In this document: in pieces, positions 35,647 to 44,009 of the stretch
How positions within the stretch are numbered: the stretch's first letter is position 1
Layout of the letters: each line of letters opens with the position of its first letter
Assembly (NCBI RefSeq): GCF_003931875.1
Contig: NZ_CP034245.1
Location: 1,736,001 to 1,800,000, forward strand
Direction: 5' to 3'
From: Microbacterium sp. 10M-3C3
GTDB taxonomy: Bacteria; Actinomycetota; Actinomycetes; Actinomycetales; Microbacteriaceae
Length of the DNA stretch: 64,000 nucleotides
Notes under the pieces: model-generated
Told to the model about the DNA's origin: nothing
Database searches by the model: none
What the model saw: the letters and a program-made list of their open reading frames with translations, nothing else
Program-made: the position numbers and the translations under genes

Positions 35647-36363
35647 TCAGGTGAGGCTGGCGCCGCCGTCGACGGGAAGGGTCACGCCGGTGACGTATTC
35701 GTTGGTCATGAGGAAGTGGATGGCGTGAGCGATCTCTTCCGCTCGGCCGATGCGGCGCAGCGGAATCCTCGCCGATCGCTCGGCGATCGCCCGCTCCCGG
35801 TCTTCGTTGGATCTGGCGAACAGGGGCGTGTCGATGGTTCCTGGACGCACGACATTGACGCGGATGGGGGCGAGCTCGAGCGCCATGGCACGGCTGAACA
35901 CTTCGGAGCCGCCGGCGGCGGCGCTGAAGACCGCTCCGCCGGGGCGCGGACGATCGACCCCGGTGCCGGTGCAGAACGTCAGCGATCCGGTCGTCATCCG
36001 CGGCGCGGCGTATTTGCACACGTAGACCGGCCCCCAGAACCGGGTGTCCACGGGGCTGCGCAGCGCGGCGATGTCCGTGGTGAGCAGAGCACCGAAGGCG
36101 AAGGTCCCCGCGAGGTTGACGACGTGATCCACCGACTCCAACGAGTCGAACAGCGCGCGCACCGCGTCCTCATCGGCGATGTCGAGGGCGACGGTGCGGA
36201 TGTCACCGCCGATCTCGTCCCGGGCAGCGGTCAGGCGGTCCGGACTCCGCCCGGCGATGGTGACCTGCGCGCCGGCGTCGTGGGCGATCTTGGCGGTGGC
36301 GAGCCCGATTCCCGAGCTACCGCCGATGATCACGACTGCAGCGTTCTCGAGCGATGTCGTCAC
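35647..36363 (-). CDS. Atypical SDR-family protein lacking the YxxxK pair
   Basis: A 238-residue Rossmann protein with the SDR dinucleotide motif GGSSGIGLA, the AGRSPDRL adenosine pocket and the RVNVVRPGTIDTPL segment. At the active-site position it reads FSAAAGG where classical enzymes have YxxxK, so both catalytic residues are missing; other atypical SDRs share this. It may bind NAD(P) as a sensor or use a different mechanism. The GTG start has GGAGAAATC before it. It follows the LLM flavoprotein on the same strand after 62 bases and may belong to that unit. Confidence 0.8.
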   Translation of the reverse strand: MTTSLENAAVVIIGGSSGIGLATAKIAHDAGAQVTIAGRSPDRLTAARDEIGGDIRTVALDIADEDAVRALFDSLESVDHVVNLAGTFAFGALLTTDIAALRSPVDTRFWGPVYVCKYAAPRMTTGSLTFCTGTGVDRPRPGGAVFSAAAGGSEVFSRAMALELAPIRVNVVRPGTIDTPLFARSNEDRERAIAERSARIPLRRIGRAEEIAHAIHFLMTNEYVTGVTLPVDGGASLT

Positions 36364-36425
36364 GATTTCTCCGTTCGAAGGGGCTGGGAGGCTGCAGCGC
36401 AACCCCCGGGGCAGCAGGGTGCCGG

Positions 36426-37328
36426 TTACGCGGACCGTGCTCGCCGTTCGCGGGCGACGGCCTCACGGACTGCGGGGATCACGTCGTTCGCGATGGCGTC
36501 GTACTGGCTGGTGTCATCGCCGGCGACGACGAATCCCGAGAATCCGAAGCCGAGCGCGAGCGTGACGAGCTGATCGATCCACTGCTCGGCCGGGCCGTGC
36601 AGCAGTCCGCGTGTCGGGGTCGCCTGGAGCTGGCCGACGACGTTGGCGAGCCTTCGCACCTCTCGTGGATCGCGGCCTGCGGCCTGCGCCGCGTCATCGA
36701 TGCGGCGATGGGCATCGTCGATCTCGGGAGCGGTCATCCTGCCGAGGCTGAGCAGCCACCCGTCGGCGAGGCCGCCGACGAGCTCGAGCATGCGGGGTTT
36801 GAACGCGCCGACCCAGATCGAGACCTGGTGCGCCGGGGCCGGGCCCGGCCGGGCACCCGCGACGCGATAGTGCGTGCCGTCGAAGCGAACGCTCCCCGTC
36901 CCGTGCTGGCCCCAGAGCGCCCGGATGATCGGGATCGCCTCGCGGAGGGCGTCGACGGCCTGACCGGGGGTGAGCCGGGGTGCGCCGTACGCCTCGATCG
37001 CGTCCCAGAACGCACCGGCGCCCAGGCCGAGCTCGACCCTCCCGCCGCTGAGCCGGTCGATCGTCGCGATCTGCTTGGCGAGCATCGCGGGGGGACGCAG
37101 TGGAAGGTTCAGCACGTTGCCGGCGAATCGGACGTGCTCCGTTCGCGCTGCGAGATGCCCGATGAGAGTGACGGTGTCGAGGAATCCGGAGTTGTACGGA
37201 TGGTCCTGGAGCGTCACGAGGTCCAAGCCCACCCGATCGGCCTCGCGAGCGGCGTGCTCCAGTTGGGGCAGCGCCGAGGCGGCCGGGGTGATGAAAGACC
37301 CGAAGATGAGGTCGTGGTCGTAGTCCAT
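36426..37328 (-). CDS. LLM-class flavin-dependent oxidoreductase
   Basis: A 300-residue luciferase-like monooxygenase/F420-type reductase: YDHDLIFGSFITPA at the start, DHPYN near residue 44, NVLNLPLRPPAMLAKQ and DRLSGGRVELGLGAG, WVGAFKPRMLELVG. The cofactor (FMN or F420) cannot be fixed by eye. GGGAG lies seven bases before the ATG. It is 25 bases downstream of the ferredoxin gene, so both are probably transcribed from the promoter containing the first sox box. With the flavin reductase at 39020 it may form a two-component system. Confidence 0.85.
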   Translation of the reverse strand: MDYDHDLIFGSFITPAASALPQLEHAAREADRVGLDLVTLQDHPYNSGFLDTVTLIGHLAARTEHVRFAGNVLNLPLRPPAMLAKQIATIDRLSGGRVELGLGAGAFWDAIEAYGAPRLTPGQAVDALREAIPIIRALWGQHGTGSVRFDGTHYRVAGARPGPAPAHQVSIWVGAFKPRMLELVGGLADGWLLSLGRMTAPEIDDAHRRIDDAAQAAGRDPREVRRLANVVGQLQATPTRGLLHGPAEQWIDQLVTLALGFGFSGFVVAGDDTSQYDAIANDVIPAVREAVARERRARSA

Positions 37329-37353
37329 GGTTCTCCCGTCGAATCGGCGACAC

Positions 37354-37674
37354 CTAATCGCCCTGCGGAGGCAGGGCTGCGACGAGCGGGTGGTCGAAGG
37401 GGAGAACACCGGTGCGCGCGGCGCCGCCGGGTACACCGATCTCGTGGAAGAACTCGACGTTCGCCGCGTAATAGTCCTGCCATTCGTCGGGCAGGTCGTC
37501 CTCGTAGAAGATCGCCTCGACCGGGCACACCGGCTCGCACGCCCCGCAGTCCACGCACTCGTCGGGGTTGATGTAGAGCATGCGCTCACCCTCGTAGATG
37601 CAGTCGACCGGGCACTCGGCAATGCAAGTGCGGTCCTTCACATCCACGCACGGCAGGGCGATCACATAGGTCAC
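37354..37674 (-). CDS. fdxA: Ferredoxin, [3Fe-4S][4Fe-4S] type
   Basis: A 106-residue seven-iron ferredoxin. The N-terminal cluster motif TCIAECPVDCIYEG and the second motif CVDCGACEPVCPVEAI are typical of FdxA. The GTG start directly before TYVIALPC is the family start. It is divergent from soxR and shares the intergenic region with the sox box, so SoxR control is likely. It could supply electrons to a cargo oxygenase or serve redox balance. Confidence 0.93.
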   Translation of the reverse strand: MTYVIALPCVDVKDRTCIAECPVDCIYEGERMLYINPDECVDCGACEPVCPVEAIFYEDDLPDEWQDYYAANVEFFHEIGVPGGAARTGVLPFDHPLVAALPPQGD

Positions 37675-37720
37675 GGGCACCCCCTCTCTCAACGACGATG
37701 GCACTACGGCAACGCTAAAA

Positions 37721-37738
37721 TCTCAAGTGAACTTGAGG
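37721..37738. promoter_or_regulatory. Sox box between fdxA and soxR
   Basis: TCTCAAGTGAACTTGAGG differs at two positions from the enterobacterial SoxR site CCTCAAGTTAACTTGAGG. It lies 46 bases from the fdxA start and 21 bases from the soxR start and can serve both directions. Confidence 0.85.
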
Positions 37739-37759
37739 TCAAATCGATGAGGAGGCACC

Positions 37760-38224
37760 ATGCCACCCGCCCCGGAACCGGACGAGCTGCTGACGATCGG
37801 CGAGATGAGCCGCCGCACCGGGGTCGCCGTCTCGGCCCTCCGGTACTACGAGGAGCTGGGCTTGATCGCCTCGGAACGCACCTTCGGCAACCAGCGCCGC
37901 TATCCCCGGCACATGCTGCGCCGCGTGTCGCTGATCTCCGTCGCCAAGCGCCTGGGCATCCCGCTCACCGACGTGCAGGAGGCGTTCTCGTCGGTCCCGC
38001 TCGACCGCACACCGAGCCACGAGGACTGGCAGCGCTCCTCCCGCGCATGGAAGCGGCAGCTCGAAGAGCGTCGCCGCAGCATCGAAAGGCTGGAGCACGA
38101 ACTCACCGGGTGCATCGGCTGCGGATGCCTCTCGATGAAGGCCTGCGCGCTCCTCAACCCCGGCGACGCCCTCGCAGCAACCGGGGCGGGGCCGAGGCGG
38201 CTGGAGGACCTTCCGGGCGACTGA
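37760..38224 (+). CDS. soxR: Redox-sensing MerR-family regulator SoxR
   Basis: A 154-residue SoxR. The N-terminal MerR helix-turn-helix (LTIGEMSRRTGVAVSALRYYE) is followed by the dimer helix and by the [2Fe-2S] ligands Cys118, Cys121, Cys123 and Cys129 in CIGCGCLSMKAC, the exact SoxR spacing. In actinobacteria SoxR senses redox-cycling compounds and controls oxygenases, reductases and efflux pumps rather than soxS. Here its two operators flank its own gene, covering fdxA/LLM on one side and sodA with downstream genes on the other. Confidence 0.95.
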   Translation: MPPAPEPDELLTIGEMSRRTGVAVSALRYYEELGLIASERTFGNQRRYPRHMLRRVSLISVAKRLGIPLTDVQEAFSSVPLDRTPSHEDWQRSSRAWKRQLEERRRSIERLEHELTGCIGCGCLSMKACALLNPGDALAATGAGPRRLEDLPGD

Positions 38225-38258
38225 GGGCCGATGGCGCCGTCGCGCAGGCCGCGTTTGA

Positions 38259-38276
38259 CCTCAAGTCCGCTTGAGG
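38259..38276 (+). promoter_or_regulatory. Sox box upstream of sodA
   Basis: CCTCAAGTCCGCTTGAGG is a perfect palindrome apart from the central bases and matches the classical SoxR operator at 16 of 18 positions. It ends 37 bases before the sodA ATG. Confidence 0.88.
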
Positions 38277-38313
38277 TTCTAGCGTGAAGGCATACGCCCC
38301 GAAAGGACCCCGG

Positions 38314-38913
38314 ATGAGCACGTACACGCTGCCCGAGCTGCCCTATGACTACTCGGCCCTCGAACCGCACATCTCCGCGACGATCATGGAGCTGCATCAC
38401 GACAAGCATCACCAGGCATACGTCACCGGGGCGAACGCGGCGCTGGATCAGCTCGAGGAAGCCCGTGCCGCGGGAAGCTTCGCGAATGTCAACAAGCTCG
38501 AGAAGGACCTCGCCTTCAACCTCGGCGGGCATCTGAACCACAGTGTGTTCTGGCAGAACCTCTCTCCCGACGGCGGCGGCGAGCCCGAAGGCGAGCTCGC
38601 CGCCGCGATCGCCGACCATTTCGGCTCCTTCGACGCGTTCAAAGCCCACTTCACCGCGACCGCGCTCGGCGTGCAGGGCTCAGGCTGGGCCGTGCTCGCG
38701 TGGGACGCGCTCGGAGCGAAGCCGGTCGTGTTCCAGCTGTTCGACCAGCAAGGCAACGCGCCCCTCGGCGTCACCCCCCTGCTCCAGCTCGACGTCTGGG
38801 AACACGCCTACTACCTGGACTACAAGAACGTCCGCGCCGACTACGTCACGGCGTTCTGGAACATCGCCAACTGGCAAGACGTCGCGCAGCGCCTCGCCGC
38901 CGTCACCGCCTGA
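38314..38913 (+). CDS. sodA: Superoxide dismutase, Mn/Fe type
   Basis: A 199-residue cytosolic superoxide dismutase. Metal ligands are seen in [25 protein letters not shown] and the signature [11 protein letters not shown]. Metal preference cannot be read securely; the [16 protein letters not shown] surroundings suit manganese. The ATG at [13 protein letters not shown] is the family start, with GAAAGGA before it. A sox box in its promoter links it to SoxR, an unusual but logical target. The flavin reductase gene follows. Confidence 0.95.
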   Translation: MSTYTLPELPYDYSALEPHISATIMELHHDKHHQAYVTGANAALDQLEEARAAGSFANVNKLEKDLAFNLGGHLNHSVFWQNLSPDGGGEPEGELAAAIADHFGSFDAFKAHFTATALGVQGSGWAVLAWDALGAKPVVFQLFDQQGNAPLGVTPLLQLDVWEHAYYLDYKNVRADYVTAFWNIANWQDVAQRLAAVTA

Positions 38914-39019
38914 GCACCCTCATCATCCGGCCACACAGGCCCGCACCCGGCACGGTCGCCGTCCGCCCACAGGCGGGACGGCGATGCTCTGCTTTCCCCA
39001 CCCGAATCGAGCCGCACCC

Positions 39020-39595
39020 ATGTCTTCCCGCCCCGAGCACATCCCGCCCCTCTACGACAGCTTCGCGCTGTACGGCAGCGGGGTCACTCTCGTCGCCGTC
39101 CGAGACGTCCCGGGCGACCAGGACCGCTTCTTCATCGCAGCCTCCGTCCTCACGAGCTCCGTGAACCCGTTCACGATCGCTCTGTCCGTCGGCCAGGATC
39201 GCGATGCCCTCCCCCTCATCACGGCCGGTGCCCCGTGGGCCGTCTCGGTGCTCTCCGTGCACCACCTCCCGCTCGTGCGCCTGCTCACCGCCCGCACGAC
39301 GCGCGCCGAGCGGCTCGACGCCCTCGGCGCCGCCGGTGCGGAGGTCTCCCCCGAAGGTCCGCTCTGGCTGCCCGACGCGCTCGTGACCCTGTGGTGCACC
39401 ACGCACGCCACGATGCCACTGCACGATCAATTGCTCCTCGTGGGCAGTGTCCTTCGCGGCAGCTCCCACCAGGCCGATCTGCCGCTGCTGCGCTGGAACC
39501 GGGACTTCCACACGGTCGCCGAACTGCCGAACGGCGAAGCAGCTATCCCGTCCCGCCGCCGCCCGGTCACCTCTCTCACTACGGAGCTCTCATGA
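39020..39595 (+). CDS. Flavin reductase-like, FMN-binding protein
   Basis: A 191-residue protein of the flavin reductase (split-barrel) family: GSGVTLVAVRDV, then FIAASVLTSSVNPFTIALSV, which is the flavin phosphate site (SxxxSxxP pattern), and WAVSVLS. It probably supplies reduced FMN to the LLM flavoprotein. An ATG at 38984 would add 12 residues; neither start has a strong ribosome site. Its stop overlaps the MFS transporter start (ATGA), so the two are co-translated. Confidence 0.82.
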   Translation: MSSRPEHIPPLYDSFALYGSGVTLVAVRDVPGDQDRFFIAASVLTSSVNPFTIALSVGQDRDALPLITAGAPWAVSVLSVHHLPLVRLLTARTTRAERLDALGAAGAEVSPEGPLWLPDALVTLWCTTHATMPLHDQLLLVGSVLRGSSHQADLPLLRWNRDFHTVAELPNGEAAIPSRRRPVTSLTTELS

Positions 39596-41106
39596 CATCC
39601 ACCCACACCACCCCCACACCCGCCACACCCGTCACACCCGACGTCATCGACCCGCGCAGCATGCGGGTCATCTGGCTGCTGCTCGTCGCCGCCTTCGTCG
39701 CGATCCTCAACGAGACGACGATGGGCATCGCGATTCCGCACCTCAACGAGGATCTGCACGTGCCGCCCGAGCTCGGCCAGTGGATGACCAGCGGCTTCAT
39801 GCTCACCATGGCGGTCGTCATCCCGACCACCGGATTCCTTCTGCAACGCTTCACCACGAGGCAGGTCTTCCTGGCCGCGATGACAGCGTTCTCCCTCGGA
39901 ACCCTCGTGTGCCTGATCGCGCCCGGCTTCGTCATCCTGCTCGTCGGCCGCGTCATCCAGGCGCTCGGCACCGGCATCATGATGCCGCTGCTGATGACCA
40001 CCGTCATGAAGGTCGTGCCGCCGCATTCGCGAGGAAGGATGATGGGTCGCGTCAGCCTCGTCATCTCCCTGGCACCCGCCATCGGACCGACCCTGTCCGG
40101 CGCTGTGCTCGACCTCCTCAGTTGGCGCTGGCTGTTCGCCATCGTCCTGCCGATCGCGCTGATCTCCCTCCTCATCGGGATGCGCTGGATGACCAACCTG
40201 GGCGAGACCACCAAGGCGCCCATTGACATCCTCTCCATCATCCTGTCGGCGCTGGCCTTCGGCGGCATCGTCTTCGGACTGACCCAGCTCGGCAGAGGCG
40301 AAGGCACGCCAGACGCCGCACCCTCCGGCATCACGCCTGCCACGCTTGGCGCGTTCACCCTGTCGATCGGCGTCGTGACGCTCGCCCTGTTCGTCTGGCG
40401 TCAGCTCGTTCTGCAACGCAAGGACAACGCCCTACTGGATCTGCGCGTCTTCCGCTCGCGAAACTTCACGATCGCGATCATCATCATGTCCGTCATCGCC
40501 TTGGCGATGTTCGGCACACTCACACTGCTGCCGCTCTACCTCCAGAACGTCGCCGGACTCGACGCCCTCGTCGCCGGACTCATCCTGCTCCCCGGGTCAA
40601 TCCTCATGGGGCTCCTCGCCCCGCTGATGGGACGCATCTACGACGCGAAGGGCCCGAAGACACTGCTCGCCCCGGGAACGATCATCATCTCCGCGGTGCT
40701 GTTCCTGTACTCGTTGGTCGGTGCGCACACCCCGGTCTGGCAGCTGATCGCGATGCAGACGGCGATGTCGGTCGGGATGGCGATGTCGTTCACACCCCTG
40801 TTCTCTGCGTCCCTCGGGTCGCTGGAGCGCAGGCTCTACTCTCACGGGTCCGCCGTGCTCAACACCCTGCAGCAAGTCGCAGGAGCCGCGGGCGTGGCGA
40901 TCCTCATCGCCGCCTACTCCAGCCTCCTGCACACCGGTGAACAGCAGGGACTCGACCCTGCCGACGCCGGCGCGTCCGGGACGCAGGCCGCGTTCCTCAT
41001 CGCCGCGATCATCTCACTCGCGCCCGTCGTCCTGTCGTTCTTCATCCGCAAGCCCGCCGACCAGGAAGTCCCTGAGGGCGCCGAAGTGCGCGGATCGACC
41101 GCGTGA
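39592..41106 (+). CDS. DHA2-family MFS multidrug efflux transporter
   Basis: A 504-residue, 14-helix major facilitator of the DHA2 (EmrB/QacA) type. The first helix with AILNETTMGIAIPHLNEDL, the motif A-like QRFTTRQVF and motif C region LAPAIGPTLSGAVLD are recognisable. It probably exports the redox-active compound that SoxR detects, or a toxic pathway intermediate. Coupled to the flavin reductase upstream and overlapping the truncated DUF3817 gene downstream (GTGA). Confidence 0.92.
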   Translation: MTSTHTTPTPATPVTPDVIDPRSMRVIWLLLVAAFVAILNETTMGIAIPHLNEDLHVPPELGQWMTSGFMLTMAVVIPTTGFLLQRFTTRQVFLAAMTAFSLGTLVCLIAPGFVILLVGRVIQALGTGIMMPLLMTTVMKVVPPHSRGRMMGRVSLVISLAPAIGPTLSGAVLDLLSWRWLFAIVLPIALISLLIGMRWMTNLGETTKAPIDILSIILSALAFGGIVFGLTQLGRGEGTPDAAPSGITPATLGAFTLSIGVVTLALFVWRQLVLQRKDNALLDLRVFRSRNFTIAIIIMSVIALAMFGTLTLLPLYLQNVAGLDALVAGLILLPGSILMGLLAPLMGRIYDAKGPKTLLAPGTIIISAVLFLYSLVGAHTPVWQLIAMQTAMSVGMAMSFTPLFSASLGSLERRLYSHGSAVLNTLQQVAGAAGVAILIAAYSSLLHTGEQQGLDPADAGASGTQAAFLIAAIISLAPVVLSFFIRKPADQEVPEGAEVRGSTA

Positions 41107-41570
41107 CTCCGGGTCGGTTCGACGGCTCCGTCCGCGTCGCGTTCCGCACGACGGCGATCGTCGAGGCGTTCAGTTGGCTCGCCCTGCTCACCGCGCTTGT
41201 GGTCAAGTACCCGCTGCAGGGATCGCCGCACGGTGTGACCGTCGCCGGGTGGGTGCACGGCATCGCCTGGATCGCGTTCGTGATCGCGTGCCTCGCCGCC
41301 GCCATCCGATTCCGCTGGGCGTGGTGGGTGACGCTGCTGGGACTGGTGATGTCGGTGCTGCCGTTCCTCACTGTGCCGTTCGACATCTGGATGGAGCGCA
41401 CGCGCCGCCTGGGAAAGTCCGGTCGTGCGTGGACCGTCACCGTTGCAGGCCGTTCCCCGGCGAGGAGCGTGGGCTCGGTCACCGCGTCGGAGGTCAGCAC
41501 GGTGCCACGGTCGAGCACCGGCCCATACTGGTCGATCACGAGCTGCAGCGCCGCGTCATGCAGCGGGTGA
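41103..41570 (+). pseudogene. DUF3817-like membrane protein fused out into helicase antisense
   Basis: Codons from 41103 to about 41410 encode a DUF3817-type protein with three membrane helices (FSWLALLTALVVKYPLQGS, VHGIAWIAFVIACLAAAIRF, WWVTLLGLVMSVLPFLTVPF, then DIWMER). The family normally ends soon after this point. From about 41415 to the stop at 41570 the frame simply reads the opposite strand of the helicase gene, so the natural C-terminus was replaced at the cargo border. The core domain may still be made. It overlaps the MFS gene by four bases. Confidence 0.65.
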
Positions 41571-43955
41571 CCGGGCGCGAGCAGTTCGGCGCGGGGCGTG
41601 CCCTGAACGTCGATGGTGGCGGCGTCGAAGGTGATGCGCTCGTAGCGGCGGGCGACGGGTGCGCGCCCGGCGCGTTCGCGGATGCTCGCGGGGACGTGGG
41701 TGATCTCGTAGCGGCCCTTCTCGCGCCGCTCGATGCGTCCGCTCGCGCGGTCGAAGGCTTCGAGGAAGGCGTCGCGGATGAAGTGCGGCTGGAGGCGCTT
41801 GGCCTTGGCGTCCTCCATTTGGCGGCGCAGCTCCTCCAGGTCGGTGGGCGCGAGGGCTTCGCTGGCGAGGGCTTCGTCGTCGAGCAGTTCCTGGAGCCCG
41901 GCGGAGACGCCCTCGTCGATGACCGCCCACATCTTCGCCTTCACGTCGGGCTGCTCGCCGTAGCGGATCGCGTCGCGCAGCACGCGGGTCAGCGACAGGT
42001 CGCCGAGGGAGGTGCCGAGCACGTTGAAGATCTCGCCGTCGTAGGCGGCGCGCTGCTCTTCGATCTTGTCGAGCAGGCGGATGAACACCTCGCCCTCGCG
42101 GGTGTCCTCGGCGACGAGGTTCCACAGTCGGCACACCTCGGTCTGGCCGATGCGGTGGATGCGACCGAATCGCTGCTCGATGCGGTTCGGGTTCCACGGC
42201 AGGTCGTAGTTCACCATCAGATGCGCGGCCTGGAGGTTCAGGCCCTCCCCCGCGGCGTCGGTGGCGATGAGGATCTGCACCTCGGGGTTCGAGGTGAACT
42301 CGGCCGTGATGCGGCGTCGCTCGTAACGGGGAACACCACCGTGAATCGCGACCACGGCCTCGCGCCTGCCCAGGAGCTGCGTGATGCGCCGCTCCAGGTA
42401 GATCAGGGTGTCACGGTGCTCGGTGAAGACGATGAGCTTGCGCGGCTTGCCGTCCGGCGTCGTGAGCACCTGGCTCTCGATCACACCGCGCAACTCGCGC
42501 CACTTCACGTCCTGCTGCGAGTCCAGCAGCCTGCGGGCGTGCTCGGTCAATCGGCGCAGGTCCGCGATCTTGGTCTCCAGCTCGGCCGCGGTGCGCGCTG
42601 CGGTCGCCGCGTCGACAAGTTCCTCCTCGGCCTCCTCCAGCTCGGCCGCGTCGAGTTCGTCGGTGTCGAAGTCGCCGCTGTCGGGGTCGTCGCCGAGCAG
42701 CGAGGCGGGGGCTTCGCGCGGCGGGGCGTCGAGGATGCCGTCGAGCAGGTCGGCGCGGGTGCGCTCCAGCCGGTCGGTGCGGCGGCGCAGCGACTGGAAG
42801 ATCGCCTCCGGGCTGGACGCGAGACGCCGCTGGAGGACCGTGAGCGCGAAGCCGACCGTGTTCTTCCGCTTGCCCTCCAGCCGGTCGGCGAGGTTCATCC
42901 CGTTGCGGACGTACTCGGTGACCTCTTCGTAGAGGTACTGCTCGTCGGGCGACAGCCGGTAGGAGGCGGTCTCGGCGATCCGCTCGGGGAACAGCGGACG
43001 CCCCTCGAAGGTGACCAGCTTCTCCTTCAACATGCGCCTCATCAGCCCGTCGGCGGTGCCGGTCTGCGCATGCCGGTCGCCGGGACCGGCAAAGCGATTC
43101 GCGGTCGAGCAGCGAGAGGAAGGTCTGGAAGTCCTCCTCCTTGCCGTTGTGCGGCGTCGCCGTCATCAGCAGGAAGTGCCGGGCGCGCTCGCTCAGCAGC
43201 TCGCCGAGCTGGAACCGCTTCGACGCCTTCAGCTCGCCACTGAACCAGGACGCGCTCATCCGGTGCGCCTCGTCCACGACCACGAGGTCGAACTCGGCCT
43301 GCTCGATCTGTTCCAGCAGCACTTCATTCCGGGCGAGCTGATCCATTCGCGCGATGAGCAGCCGCTTCTGCTCGAACACGCTCTTTCCCGGTGCGGTGTC
43401 CTCCGCGCCGGGCGCGAGAATCTCGAACTCCAAGCCGAACTTCAGCGCCAGCTCGTCCTGCCACTGCTCCACCAGCCCGCCGGGGGCCACCACAAGACAG
43501 GTGCGCACGTCGTCCCGGAGGATCAGTTCCTTGATATAGAGCCCGGCCATGATCGTCTTGCCCGCGCCGGGGTCGTCCGCCAGCAGGAACCGCAGCGGCG
43601 TGCGCGGCAGCAGCTCCCCGTACACCGCGCGGATCTGATGCGGCAACGGCTGCACGTCGCTCGTCGCCACCGCCAGCATCGGATCATGCAGCCCCGCGAG
43701 CATGATGCGCTGCGCCTCAGCAGCCAGCCGGAAATTGCGCGGATCGGCATCGAAGGGACGGCCGGACTCCAGGTGCGGCGCGATCTTCGCCTCGTCCTCA
43801 CGGAAGAGCACGACCTGCCCGAGCGCCCCGTTGTCGTCCTGGTAGGTCACCTCGACCGCGTTCGCGCCGTGCATCTGCGCCGCCAGCACCGTGACGGCGC
43901 GCCCCGGCACGATGCCTGCTAGCCGCGCAGTCGCGGCGATGTCCTCTAGCCGCAC
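41415..43955 (-). pseudogene. SNF2-type defence helicase, frameshifted and truncated
   Basis: The N-terminal part (MRLEDIAATARLAG..., Walker A ADDPGAGKTIMAG, DEAH box VVDEAHRMSA, ATPHNGKEEDFQTFLSLLDRE) and the C-terminal helicase half (RMLKEKLVTFEGRPLFPERI..., TDAAGEGLNLQ, NRIEQRFGRIHRIGQ) belong together but are in different frames; one extra base at about 43097-43099 (GAAT for GAT/GAC) restores RFAGPGDRH in the other frame. The 3' end stops short at the cargo border near 41415, losing perhaps 200-300 codons. It resembles helicases of DUF1156/DUF499 defence cassettes. Confidence 0.82.
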
Positions 43956-44009
43956 GGCGACCCTTCCGACTCGAAACTCGACTTCGAGACTACCGACGAG
44001 TGCCGACGT

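Noticed and set aside
39427..40416. 329-codon minus-strand frame opposite the MFS transporter
   Set aside because: Asp/Glu/His-rich antisense of a clear transporter gene.
41415..41570. Novel C-terminal domain of the DUF3817 protein
   Set aside because: The sequence is the reverse strand of the helicase gene, so it is a read-through at the cargo border, not a new domain.
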